From assembly GCA_013696965.1 (NCBI GenBank), contig JACCXN010000106.1, forward strand, positions 1 through 33,025: DNA of 33,025 bases, given 5' to 3'. The first letter of the stretch is position 1. Each line of letters begins with the position of its first letter. The notes beneath the pieces are model-generated. The model was not told the DNA's origin, made no database searches, and worked only from the letters and a program-made list of their open reading frames with translations. Positions 15,393 through 23,744 of the stretch are shown here, in pieces. The translations under genes were made by a program, and so were the position numbers. This DNA is from Bacteroidota bacterium. Lineage in GTDB: Bacteria; Bacteroidota; Bacteroidia; JACCXN01.

Positions 15393-16058
15393 TTACACTA
15401 TGGAGGGCTTACTCAGCATACTGGCCCCTTTATACATAAAATAAAGGCTTAGCATAGTTATTACATGTCCAATATCATTGTAGTTAAACCAATGAGTTAA
15501 GGAAATTTTATTTACAAATATCAAAGCCGAAGAAAATGAGATCAGAATTCCTAAGGCAATTAACATTCCACCAAAGTTTCTGTTTTTGACATAATCTCTG
15601 TAAAAAACAACCATAACGGGAATTAAACCTAAAGCAATATTTACAACTACAACTAAGAAATTTTGAAACACTAGTATTAAAATGGCGGTAATTGCAACTT
15701 TAGTAATAAACAAGTATCTGAATTTAATAAGCATTTCCTGCTTAAAAAAATATTTAGCAGTGGCAGATTCAGCAAAGTAAATTGAGCTTACAATCAAAAT
15801 TTGCATTATTAGCCATAAGTTAAGCTGAATATATTCTCCGGTATAATAAACAAAACCATGAACAACTGCTCCAAGCAAAGTGGAAATTCCCATAATACTG
15901 AAATAATTTTTCCAGGCACGCTGGAAAGGATTCCTACCTATTAATTTATAGGTCCAGAAAAAACACAACAAAGCCATTATAACATTGGTTAAAATAGTCA
16001 TTGGTTCATAGAGGATTAATCCTGCTATTTCTATCCAGAATTTATTGCTTTGAGTCAA
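15393..16058 (-). CDS. Seven-helix integral membrane protein (DUF6962-like)
   Basis: 221 residues, about seven hydrophobic helices (near 12-34, 52-72, 80-95, 112-132, 134-152, 160-178 and 188-207). The opening IAGLILYEPMTILTNVIMALLCFF, and the histidines in LGAVVHGF and in HWFNYNDIGHV, resemble a Bacteroidota family I know as DUF6962. Its first 17 bases overlap the end of the kinase-like gene, so the two form an operon and are translated together. His-rich loops on one face recall membrane hydrolases of the ceramidase (CREST) type, but that is only a suggestion. Function unknown. Confidence 0.72.
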   Translation of the reverse strand: MTQSNKFWIEIAGLILYEPMTILTNVIMALLCFFWTYKLIGRNPFQRAWKNYFSIMGISTLLGAVVHGFVYYTGEYIQLNLWLIMQILIVSSIYFAESATAKYFFKQEMLIKFRYLFITKVAITAILILVFQNFLVVVVNIALGLIPVMVVFYRDYVKNRNFGGMLIALGILISFSSALIFVNKISLTHWFNYNDIGHVITMLSLYFMYKGASMLSKPSIV

Positions 16059-16908
16059 ATTCCCCCAGGTGATATAAAGTTAATCCCGCAATTGGTGATT
16101 CAATAATTTTATCTGTTTCCAGCCCTCTTTCCAGTGCAATTCGGGTTAAATAATTACTGAAATAAAAACCAACCGAACCAACTACATTTAATTTCAGTTG
16201 ATTATTTGGTTGATATTTGCAAATATGTTTGTCAAAAAACTGATTCAAGCAAAGAGTTACAAGGTCTGATATATATTGATCTTTTAAATTTTGATAAATA
16301 AATTTACTAAAGCCCGCTAAAAACCTGTTTGGGAAAGGTTTTTTATAAACCGCATCTAAAATATCTTCCTTGGATAATTTAAAACGGGTAATAAAGCGCT
16401 GGGCTATATGCTCTGGTACTTCCTTGTTTAAATAATCCTTTATAAAAGTTTTACCCATGTGAGCCCCGCTTCCTTCGTCTCCTAATATAAAACCAAGGGC
16501 AGGAATATTTTCAACAATGTTTTTTCCATCATACCAACAGGAATTAGAACCTGTACCTAATATTGCAGCCAGCCCGGGATTTGTGCCACAGGTTGCTCTT
16601 GCCGCAGCTAACAGATCATGATTCACCTCAACATTAGCCTCTGGGAATACTTTTTTCAGCCCCTCTTGCACAACAGCACACTTTATCTCAGAAGAACAAC
16701 CAGCCCCATAAAAATAAATGTCAACTCCGCCTAAATCAATTCCAGAAGGAAGTTGATGAAAAAATTCATTTTTTAAGATGCTTGAAATATCTTCTGAATC
16801 CTGAAAAAAAGGATTAAAACCCTGGGTTTTTAGCTGATGTATTTTAGAATTATTATCAACAAGTCTCCAGTCTGTTTTTGTAGAACCGCTATCTGCAATT
16901 AAAAGCAT
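16042..16908 (-). CDS. BadF/BadG-type ATPase, N-acetylglucosamine-kinase-like
   Basis: 288 residues from ATG 16908 (MLLIADSGSTKTDWRLVD). A longer frame would add 11 residues before the conserved start. Motifs of the ASKHA sugar-kinase fold: phosphate 1 ADSGSTKTDW, FYGAGCSSE, adenosine-loop ILGTGSNSCWYDG, and LGDEGSGAHMGK. This fits N-acetylglucosamine or N-acetylmuramate kinases that phosphorylate amino sugars from cell-wall recycling. The exact substrate cannot be fixed. The gene overlaps the membrane-protein gene by 17 bases. A terminator-like hairpin ends two bases before the ATG, which could mean attenuation. Confidence 0.85.
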   Translation of the reverse strand: MLLIADSGSTKTDWRLVDNNSKIHQLKTQGFNPFFQDSEDISSILKNEFFHQLPSGIDLGGVDIYFYGAGCSSEIKCAVVQEGLKKVFPEANVEVNHDLLAAARATCGTNPGLAAILGTGSNSCWYDGKNIVENIPALGFILGDEGSGAHMGKTFIKDYLNKEVPEHIAQRFITRFKLSKEDILDAVYKKPFPNRFLAGFSKFIYQNLKDQYISDLVTLCLNQFFDKHICKYQPNNQLKLNVVGSVGFYFSNYLTRIALERGLETDKIIESPIAGLTLYHLGEFDSKQ

Positions 16909-16910
16909 AG

Positions 16911-16948
16911 GTAAAATAAAAAGCGGCCCTGGAAAATCCAAAGCCGCT
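16911..16948 (-). terminator. Terminator-like hairpin abutting the kinase start
   Basis: On the minus strand AGCGGC (from 16948) pairs with GCCGCT (to 16922) with an inner TGGA/TCCA pairing, followed by TTTTTATTTTAC up to 16911. The ATG begins at 16908. It has the form of an intrinsic terminator. It could end transcripts from the broken receptor gene upstream (its stop is at 17033), or act as an attenuator in the kinase leader. Confidence 0.7.
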
Positions 16949-17032
16949 GTAAATTTAATAAAATTAGTTTTAAGAATTTACTGTAAAAATCAAACTGAAT
17001 TCAAAGTAAAAACAACACAGAATGCAATCCTG

Positions 17033-17460
17033 TTAAATGTTGATTTTTATACCAGCATTAATTTGTCTGAAACCATCGGGCATAATACCTGATGAAACTC
17101 TATGAAGTCTTGAACCCTGGTAGATTTCATAATGTTTTTACCTGTAGCAAAAAGTGTTATTCCTTTAACAAATTTATTTTTTGAACCAGCAAATGAATAG
17201 GAAGGATTCACATCAACAGTTGAGAAAGCTTTAAGTTTTCCAACTGCACCTTCGCCTGTTTCATTTTCAAAATTAAGGTAATCGGTGTATTGGGTTCCAA
17301 CCATGTTATAATTTGCACCTATGTTGAATCCTTTAAAACCATAGTTAATGGAAAAGTCCATAATTGTAGCAGGAATGTAAGGGGCTGCATTGGCTGAAAT
17401 GCCATCTTTTCCGAATTTGTAATCCAGTTTCTTGATTTTAGAAAAATCATCGGAACAACC
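17033..17460 (-). pseudogene. TonB-dependent receptor, C-terminal remnant with frameshift
   Basis: Minus-strand reading gives a receptor-like barrel end: LDYKFGKDGISANAAPYIP, FSINYGFKGFNIGANYNMVG, YTDYLNFENETGEGAVG, and FVKGITLFATGKNIM. Near 17126-17127 the frame shifts: the +1 frame continues IYQGSRLHRVSSGIMPDG, FRQINAGIKINI and stops at TAA 17033-17035, the expected end of FecA/TBDR proteins. A single lost base in an A-run would explain it. Upstream the frame is closed by TGA about 17480, so perhaps only 140 of some 700 or more residues remain. No TonB box or plug is present. It is a decayed outer-membrane uptake gene. Confidence 0.85.
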
Positions 17461-17544
17461 AGATTTTATACAAAATAATCAAAAAAAGTGAAAATGGAAT
17501 AGGTTGTTTCAAAAACAGATAAAGACCCAATTAAAGAAAAATCC

Positions 17545-18234
17545 TTAATTGCTGGTTGATGAGAAAAGATATTTATTGGGGCTAATAATTTCTTTTTTGA
17601 TTGCGTAAATTACAATTCCTGCTGTATTGTTTACACCTATTTTATTCATGATGTTTTTGCGGTGGGTATTAATTGTATGCGGACTTAAAAAGAGCAGGTC
17701 TGCAATTTGTTTATTCGAATAGCCCTCTGCAATAAACTTAATGATTTCTTCTTCTCTATCAGATATGTTAATGCCCTCACATGTTGCAAAGGAACTAATG
17801 CTTAATGGATTTGCATTCTCTGTTTGGTTTACAATTACATCCAAAACCTTGCTGCAGTAAAACTTCTCTGCTTTTGAAGTGGAATAAATAGCCTCAATTA
17901 TCTCCTCTCTGTCACAGTTCTTTAAAAGTATACTAGTTACACCTATTTTTATTGAAGAAACAAAAAACATTTTGGTTTGATCCTGAATAATAGCCAGTAT
18001 ATTGATTCCTGGAGCCAAAGCTCTTATTTTTGAAATATCATCCAATTGAAATGCTGATGAGGCATGGTCAATTATTAAAACATCTGGACAGCAAGAGCTA
18101 AGATATTCATATAATTCAGTTGAATTTTCTGCTACTCCGATGAAAGAAAATCCTTTTACAGACTGTACCAGGGATTTCAAGCCCTCGGCAGCAATAAACT
18201 GATTATCAGCAATTAGAACTTTTATAGCAGGCAT
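17545..18234 (-). CDS. LuxR/NarL-family response regulator
   Basis: 229 residues. Receiver domain about 4-120 with acidic pocket D10-N11 (second acid replaced by Asn), phospho-acceptor D56 (PDVLIIDHAS) and K105 (SILLKNCD). The beta-4 Ser/Thr is not obvious (ILAIIQDQ). The C-terminal LuxR helix-turn-helix (NISDREEEIIKFIAEGYS, NKQIADLLFLSPHTINTHRK) binds DNA as a dimer. It probably responds to a histidine kinase encoded elsewhere, since none is adjacent. A full consensus promoter lies upstream (18274-18304). It is divergent from nothing and sits between the broken receptor and an outer-membrane gene. Confidence 0.9.
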   Translation of the reverse strand: MPAIKVLIADNQFIAAEGLKSLVQSVKGFSFIGVAENSTELYEYLSSCCPDVLIIDHASSAFQLDDISKIRALAPGINILAIIQDQTKMFFVSSIKIGVTSILLKNCDREEIIEAIYSTSKAEKFYCSKVLDVIVNQTENANPLSISSFATCEGINISDREEEIIKFIAEGYSNKQIADLLFLSPHTINTHRKNIMNKIGVNNTAGIVIYAIKKEIISPNKYLFSSTSN

Positions 18235-18273
18235 TCCTTTCTTTGCTATTTAGAATGTTTTTAAATAACGATA

Positions 18274-18304
18274 CAAACATACAGAGTAAACAGCAATAAT
18301 CAAA
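18274..18304 (-). promoter_or_regulatory. Consensus Bacteroidota promoter of the response-regulator gene
   Basis: On the minus strand TTTG (18304-18301), exactly 19 bases, then TATGTTTG (18281-18274). Both elements and the spacing match the TTTG-N19-TAnnTTTG consensus. The ATG at 18234 is 40 bases downstream. Confidence 0.75.
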
Positions 18305-18373
18305 ATGTTAATATCAACATATACTAATTAATTCAAAAATAATTAAAAGCATTTAATTATTCATGAATCAGCA

Positions 18374-19201
18374 TTAGCTTGCCCTAAAAACTCCACCACC
18401 AAATTTAAGCCTTAGAAAGGGTCCTCCCAGATTAAAAACAGGACCTCCGGGGATATTTGCATTAAACTTATACCAACCCTCTGTAGGCAGAGAGAGAACA
18501 TAACCAAGGGAAACACCAAAATGAAAACCATTTAAATGAATAGGCGTTGTGAAATAATTCATGTTCAATGAAAAACTAAGTAAAAAACTATTGGTAGAAA
18601 GTTCAAGTGAAGGGCTAGGGCTTGCTAATAATTGATTAAACAAAACTCCATTTGCTTTTTCTGCAATCTTCAAATTCGATCTTCCCCTTCCAATACCAAT
18701 AAGCGGGTATGCCAGCACTTTGGATGAAGCAATAGTTCTGTAACCTAAGTTAAAAAACATATAACCTGAATTAAGGCTGGCATCAAAATCTGTTTGGTTT
18801 TTTGTTTCTGTGAAAATAAAATACCCCTCGGCTCCTACTAAAAAACAACTGTTCATACGTAAAAAATTACCTCCAAATGCTACTGCATAATCTGAGAAAA
18901 CTGGATAGTTATTGGAATTTAGCGTCTGGTTTAAGTCATCTATATTCAAGAGTGACCAACCATAGGAAAATGAGCCCATAATACCCGTATATTTCCTAAA
19001 AATACCTGTTGTATCTATTGGATCAGCACTGTTATTAAGTGTAGTATCCTCTTGTGTTTCAAGCCTTATTTGTTCAGTTTCTTTAATTGGTGTTTGTTCC
19101 TCATTTTGTTTCTGAAATGATTCAGTTTGTTGTGCAAGACTACCAAAAGGAATTATAGCAATTAAAATTATATAAAAATAATTCAATAAGGATTTTTGCA
19201 T
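18374..19201 (-). CDS. Secreted outer-membrane-like protein
   Basis: 275 residues. Signal peptide MQKSLLNYFYIILIAIIPFG then SLAQ. Residues about 25-65 are a Gln/Glu/Thr-rich linker (QTESFQKQNEEQTPIKETEQ). The rest forms alternating strands (YTGIMGSFSYGWSLLNID, MFFNLGYRTIASSKV, FLLSFSLNMNYFTTPIHL, FHFGVSLGYVLSLP) and closes with GGPFLRLKFGGGVFRAS, the pattern of an outer-membrane barrel. No known family recognised. The neighbouring TPR/OmpA gene points the same way, in a different transcript since 230 empty bases separate them. Confidence 0.7.
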   Translation of the reverse strand: MQKSLLNYFYIILIAIIPFGSLAQQTESFQKQNEEQTPIKETEQIRLETQEDTTLNNSADPIDTTGIFRKYTGIMGSFSYGWSLLNIDDLNQTLNSNNYPVFSDYAVAFGGNFLRMNSCFLVGAEGYFIFTETKNQTDFDASLNSGYMFFNLGYRTIASSKVLAYPLIGIGRGRSNLKIAEKANGVLFNQLLASPSPSLELSTNSFLLSFSLNMNYFTTPIHLNGFHFGVSLGYVLSLPTEGWYKFNANIPGGPVFNLGGPFLRLKFGGGVFRAS

Positions 19202-19431
19202 AGCTTTCCAAACTTTAAAATGTCTTTTATTAAAGTTCGGAAAATTTCAAGAATTGCACAACAGGGAATTTAAATTCAGGTAAATTGATAAAGTTTATTG
19301 GAAATACTGGAAGTATCCGTTGATTGGAATACCAAAAAAAATGAATTAACCTATTTGAAAAAAGGATATAAATGAATAAAAGGGATTTAAAATCCAAGTG
19401 AATTCATTAAAATTCTGAAACTAACCCTACC

Positions 19432-21387
19432 CTATTTTGAAATTACTTTAAACTCAGTTCTCCTGTTCAAGGCTCTTCCTTCTGGGGTAGTGTTATCAGC
19501 TACGGGCATGGTATCCGAATAACCCTTATAACTTAAACGATCAGAAGAAACATTGTTTGTAACCAGGAAATTATAAACAGCTTTACCCCTGCCATCTGAA
19601 AGAGCGATGTTTGATTTTTTATCACCAACATTATCTGTATGTCCGCCAATTTCAATTTTAATTCCCGGATTTTTAACCATGAAGGTAACCAGTTTATTAA
19701 GTTCCACTTTTGATTCATCTTTTAATTCTGAGGAAGCAGTTTCAAAAAATACATTTTTCAAAACAACGATCTCACCTTCTTTAATGGAATGAAGAGGAAT
19801 ATCTTTTTTAGCAGGTTTTGTCAATGTACCTTTTTCTTTGAGGGAAAAATTTTCAGAATAAAAAAGGTAACCTCCTTTAGAAACATTTAAAGCATAATTT
19901 TTATGAATTGGAAGTGAAACCAAAAACTCTCCATTGCCAGGATTTGAGAAGGATTCAACTACAAGTTGTCCAGTTTCCAAATCGATGAGTTCAAACATGG
20001 CTTCAAGAGGCTTTTTGGTTTGGCTGTCAAACACAATCCCTTTAAAATAAGTAACCATTAATGGTTTATGCTGATCAGGCATTTCAAAAGAATAAATATC
20101 CAAACCTCCAAAGCCGCCTTCACGATCGGATGCAAAATAAGCGATATCACCACTAGCACCAACAAGGAGACTGTTTTCATCCTTAAAAGTATTTATGGGA
20201 AAACCAAGATTTACTGCCGGTCCCCAATCCCCGTTTTTATCCTTTCTTGAAACATACAAATCCATCCCTCCCATTCCTGGATGGCCATTTGAAGAAAAAT
20301 ACAAGGTTTGATTATCGGGATGAATAAAAACAGATTCCTCTTTTTCGGGTGTATTTATTTTACTTCCAAGATTTACAGGATTCGTCCATGTTCCGTTTTC
20401 TTTAATTTGACTCATCCAAATATCAGCCTCACCCAGGCCCCCATTTCGGCTACTTGTAAAATAAAGTGATTTTCCATCCGAAGAAAAAGAAGGTTGTGAT
20501 TCCCATTTAGAAGAATTAATTGGTTGGCCCATATTAAGAGGTTTGCTCCAATTTTCACCATTCTTTTTGGAATAAAATATATCACAGCTTCCATATCCTT
20601 TTCTTCCAGGTCCATATTCACCATACATATCACAGGCGGTAAAAATAAGGATCTGGCCATCGGCAGAGAGTGTAGGAGCACCCTCGTTCATTATTGTATT
20701 GATAGGAGGCCCCATATTAAAAGAAGGTAACCATTTCCCCTGATCTTTAAATGAAATGTAAAAATCCTCCTGGCTTCCCTGCATAGCTTTTTCATCTCTT
20801 CTGTTTCTTGTAAAAAGCAGGGTTTGTTCGTCTGCTGTAATAGCTGGAAAATATTCATGTTCAGCAGTATTGATACTACCGGCAAGGTTAATCGGATTAA
20901 ATGGAACAGGAGATTTAACAGCCAGAGCTCCAAATTCACAGGTTACCATTTCTTTTTTTGCAAGCTTTTCCATATCCGGGTGCAGTTTCCCAAAGGCCAG
21001 CAATGCTTTATAGCTTTCCAAAGCCTTTTCATACTGCCCGGTTTTCAATAAGGCTAAACCAAGCGTATAATATAAACTTGAGGTATATCGTGGATTAATT
21101 TCAAGGGCTTTTTCAAAATATTCTATGGCTGATTTAAAATCTTTGCCATCGAAATAAATAGTCCCCAAAATTATGTATGGATCAATAAATAAGGCATCCG
21201 CGTTAATTGCCTTTTTCAATTCAACAATCGCTACTTCATCATTCCTGCTTTCATAGGCTGTTTTACCAGCATTAAAATGTTTAATCGCTTTTTTGTTTTT
21301 GCTTTGAAATTCCTTTACCTGGGCAAATACACACATATTTAATGACAAGGCCATTATTAGTAACAGAGATGAAAACTTAAAAGCCAT
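19432..21387 (-). CDS. TPR / beta-propeller / carboxypeptidase-regulatory / OmpA protein (PorE-like architecture)
   Basis: 651 residues. Signal peptide ending VFAQ (about 23). Domains: TPR repeats about 30-150 (GKTAYESRNDEVAIVELKKA; AIEYFEKALEINPRY). A PD40-like propeller follows about 165-420, with repeats such as LLFTRNRRDE, LIFTACDMYG, LYFTSSRNGGLGEADIWM, LYFSSNGHPGMGGMDLYV and AYFASDREGGFGGLDIYS. A carboxypeptidase-regulatory-like domain spans about 440-520 (GIVFDSQTKKPLEAMFEL). An OmpA C-terminal domain spans about 540-651, with the peptidoglycan motif IEIGGHTDNVGDKKSN and LNRRTEFKV. This order matches PorE of the type IX secretion system, but similar paralogues are common, so the assignment is tentative. 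It would link the outer membrane to peptidoglycan. Confidence 0.88.
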   Translation of the reverse strand: MAFKFSSLLLIMALSLNMCVFAQVKEFQSKNKKAIKHFNAGKTAYESRNDEVAIVELKKAINADALFIDPYIILGTIYFDGKDFKSAIEYFEKALEINPRYTSSLYYTLGLALLKTGQYEKALESYKALLAFGKLHPDMEKLAKKEMVTCEFGALAVKSPVPFNPINLAGSINTAEHEYFPAITADEQTLLFTRNRRDEKAMQGSQEDFYISFKDQGKWLPSFNMGPPINTIMNEGAPTLSADGQILIFTACDMYGEYGPGRKGYGSCDIFYSKKNGENWSKPLNMGQPINSSKWESQPSFSSDGKSLYFTSSRNGGLGEADIWMSQIKENGTWTNPVNLGSKINTPEKEESVFIHPDNQTLYFSSNGHPGMGGMDLYVSRKDKNGDWGPAVNLGFPINTFKDENSLLVGASGDIAYFASDREGGFGGLDIYSFEMPDQHKPLMVTYFKGIVFDSQTKKPLEAMFELIDLETGQLVVESFSNPGNGEFLVSLPIHKNYALNVSKGGYLFYSENFSLKEKGTLTKPAKKDIPLHSIKEGEIVVLKNVFFETASSELKDESKVELNKLVTFMVKNPGIKIEIGGHTDNVGDKKSNIALSDGRGKAVYNFLVTNNVSSDRLSYKGYSDTMPVADNTTPEGRALNRRTEFKVISK

Positions 21388-21438
21388 AATTTACTTTTTT
21401 TTGAAAACGAAAAACAATTCAATAAATTCTTAAAATCG

Positions 21439-22356
21439 CTACAATTTTATTTCAAAAGATTCGCCTTCAATAGCAGGAAGGGTTTTCTTAAACACTTTTT
21501 GTGCCTCCAACACAAGTGGCTCTACGTCCTTGTACCTTGCGGAATAGTGTCCGATAATAAGTTTTTTCACATTTGCTTTTGCCGCAATTGTTGCCGCCTG
21601 TTCAGCCGTACTATGAAAAGTTTCTTTTGCCCTTTGCACAAAATCCAGTGTAAAAGTAGCCTCATGGTACAATAAATCAACGTTTTTTATTTGTTCAATT
21701 ATGGCTTCATTGTATGCTGTATCAGAACAATAGGCATAAGAACGGGCAGGAGGGGAATCGTAAGTGAATTCACCATTTGAAATTACCTTTCCCTGTGGGT
21801 CTATAAAATCTTTGCCTTCTCTTAAATTTCTAATATCCGTTATTGACAAGCCATATGCTGCTAATTTTTCTTTCTTCAGTTTCTTTAACCTGGGCTTTTC
21901 CCTAAAAAGAAAACCACAACAGGGAATTCTATGTTTTAAAATAATGGTTTCAACTGTAAAATAGGGATCATCAACCAGTAAAATACTTTTATCAAACTTT
22001 AAATAATTAAAATTAATTTGATAGTTAAGCCTGGTATCTGAGGCTTTCAACTGAAGGTTAATGATATTTTCTAAATCAGCATGGGCATGAATTGTGAGGC
22101 TATTTTTTCTTCCAAGTAAATGCATGGTAGAAAGCAATCCAATAAGCCCAAAGTAATGATCGCCATGCAAATGACTGATAAAAACATGGTTAATGCGTTG
22201 CATTTTAACTTTGTATTTTCTCAATTGCATTTGAGTTCCCTCCCCACAGTCAATCAAAAAAAATCGCTCAAGTATATTAAGCACTTGAGCGGTAGGGAAT
22301 CTGTTTGAGGTTGGAGTGGCTGAACTGCAACCCAAAATTGTCAGTTCAAATTTCAT
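21439..22356 (-). CDS. rnz: Ribonuclease Z
   Basis: 305 residues. Metallo-beta-lactamase fold with the zinc motif H62-L-H64-G-D66-H67 (ISHLHGDHYFGL), the N-terminal ILGCSSATPT, the IDCGEGTQMQL strand, and later YHEATF and a C-terminal HYSARYKD, all as in RNase Z. It trims the 3' trailers of tRNA precursors. The tRNA-Lys in this window lacks an encoded CCA, so it would need this enzyme's product plus CCA addition. It follows the STAS gene by 18 bases, so the two may be in one transcript. The length is normal. Confidence 0.95.
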   Translation of the reverse strand: MKFELTILGCSSATPTSNRFPTAQVLNILERFFLIDCGEGTQMQLRKYKVKMQRINHVFISHLHGDHYFGLIGLLSTMHLLGRKNSLTIHAHADLENIINLQLKASDTRLNYQINFNYLKFDKSILLVDDPYFTVETIILKHRIPCCGFLFREKPRLKKLKKEKLAAYGLSITDIRNLREGKDFIDPQGKVISNGEFTYDSPPARSYAYCSDTAYNEAIIEQIKNVDLLYHEATFTLDFVQRAKETFHSTAEQAATIAAKANVKKLIIGHYSARYKDVEPLVLEAQKVFKKTLPAIEGESFEIKL

Positions 22357-22374
22357 AGTCTTTGGATGAATTTC

Positions 22375-22740
22375 CTATTCAAGATCGCGTTCTATTTCCT
22401 CCATAAAAAGTAAATCCATAGCCTCATTTAGAGTAGGAGTTATTTTAAGAATCGTATCAAGCTGCGAAATTGCAATTAATTTTTTTACTGAGCTTTGTAA
22501 TCCTGTAACGATAAAAGTACCATTGGCATTCTTACACAAACGATTTCCTACCAAAATAGCACTCAATCCAGATGAATCACAATAACGTGTATCGCTAAGA
22601 TCAAGAATTATATTTTTTTCTCCATTTGAATTAATAACCACTAATTCAGATTTTAAAATCGGAGATATGCTACTATCAAGTCTTTCTGCTGTTGATTTAA
22701 TCAGCGTAAATTTTTCATTTTTGTCGTAAACAAAGCTCAT
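22375..22740 (-). CDS. STAS-domain protein (anti-sigma factor antagonist type)
   Basis: 121 residues, a single STAS domain. The segment NIILDLSDTRYCDSSGLSAILVG carries the Asp-Ser-Ser-Gly motif with the Ser that partner kinases phosphorylate in SpoIIAA-like proteins. The tail (NEAMDLLFMEEIERDLE) is acidic. No partner kinase or phosphatase gene is adjacent. It lies between pyrB and rnz with its own consensus promoter, and in several Bacteroidota it is likewise next to rnz. It may serve in a partner switch with distant genes, but the target is unknown. Confidence 0.88.
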   Translation of the reverse strand: MSFVYDKNEKFTLIKSTAERLDSSISPILKSELVVINSNGEKNIILDLSDTRYCDSSGLSAILVGNRLCKNANGTFIVTGLQSSVKKLIAISQLDTILKITPTLNEAMDLLFMEEIERDLE

Positions 22741-22759
22741 AGTACCTATTTTATTTAAG

Positions 22760-22790
22760 CAAATTTAATTAAAAATAATTACATGGCAAA
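22760..22790 (-). promoter_or_regulatory. Consensus promoter of the STAS-rnz unit
   Basis: On the minus strand TTTG (22790-22787), exactly 19 bases, then TAAATTTG (22767-22760). The ATG at 22740 is 20 bases downstream. It sits just beyond the end of pyrB at 22800, so STAS and rnz can be transcribed independently of pyrRB. Confidence 0.72.
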
Positions 22791-22799
22791 CTCTTAAAA

Positions 22800-23744
22800 T
22801 CATTGCTTGTAGCTGCTTGAGTCTATTTTACCTGCCAACAAATATAAAACTGCCATGCGCACTGCAACTCCATTCTCCACTTGGTCCAGAATAATTGATT
22901 GCTTTGAATCAGCAACATCACTGGTGATTTCAACCCCTCTGTTTATTGGACCTGGGTGCATAATTGTAATTTCTTTATTAAGACTATCAAGTAATTTTTT
23001 ACTTACCCCATATTGCATGGTATATTCTCTTATTGATGGAAAAAATCTTATGTCCTGCCTTTCCATTTGTATGCGCAGCATGTTTGCAATATCACACCAT
23101 TCCAATGCTTTTCTCAGATTATATTCCACCTTTACATTTAATTGCCCAATGTATTTTGGGATTAATGTTACAGGTCCGCAAACCATAACTTCTGCCCCCA
23201 ATTTCTGAAGACAAAAAATATTAGAAAGTGCAACCCGAGAATGCATAACATCGCCAACTATTACAATCTTCTTACCAGCCACATCTCCATATTTTTCCCT
23301 TATTGAATATGCATCCAATAAGGCTTGGGTTGGATGCTCATGTGCCCCATCTCCTGCATTTATAATTTTTGCTTTTACGTTTTTGGAAAGAAATACTGCT
23401 GCTCCTGCATTGGGATGACGCATTACCACAATATCCACTTTCATTGCAAGGATATTATTTACCGTGTCTATAAGTGTTTCGCCCTTGCTTACCGAGGAGG
23501 AGGAGGATGCAAAATTTATAATATCAGCAGAGAGCCTTTTCTCTGCAAGTTCAAAAGATAATTTTGTTCGGGTTGAATTTTCAAAAAAAAGGTTTGCAAT
23601 GGTAATGTCCCTTAAAGAAGGTACTTTCTTCATCGGGCGATTGATAATCTGTTTGAAATTATCGGCAGTTTCAAAAATAAGGTTAATGTCATCGGAAGTA
23701 ATTTCTTTTATTCCCAAAAGATGATTAACACTTAATTTGCTCAT
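22800..23744 (-). CDS. pyrB: Aspartate carbamoyltransferase catalytic subunit
   Basis: 314 residues. Carbamoyl-phosphate site FFENSTRTKLSFE (Ser57-Thr60) and the HPTQALLDA motif, plus the aspartate-side MHPGPINRGVEI, mark the catalytic chain. It makes carbamoyl-aspartate, the first committed step of de novo pyrimidine synthesis. Its ATG overlaps the pyrR stop by four bases (ATGA), so the pair is coupled. No pyrI regulatory chain is present in the window, so it may work as a simple trimer, or pyrI is elsewhere. The length matches the PyrB family. Confidence 0.97.
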   Translation of the reverse strand: MSKLSVNHLLGIKEITSDDINLIFETADNFKQIINRPMKKVPSLRDITIANLFFENSTRTKLSFELAEKRLSADIINFASSSSSVSKGETLIDTVNNILAMKVDIVVMRHPNAGAAVFLSKNVKAKIINAGDGAHEHPTQALLDAYSIREKYGDVAGKKIVIVGDVMHSRVALSNIFCLQKLGAEVMVCGPVTLIPKYIGQLNVKVEYNLRKALEWCDIANMLRIQMERQDIRFFPSIREYTMQYGVSKKLLDSLNKEITIMHPGPINRGVEITSDVADSKQSIILDQVENGVAVRMAVLYLLAGKIDSSSYKQ

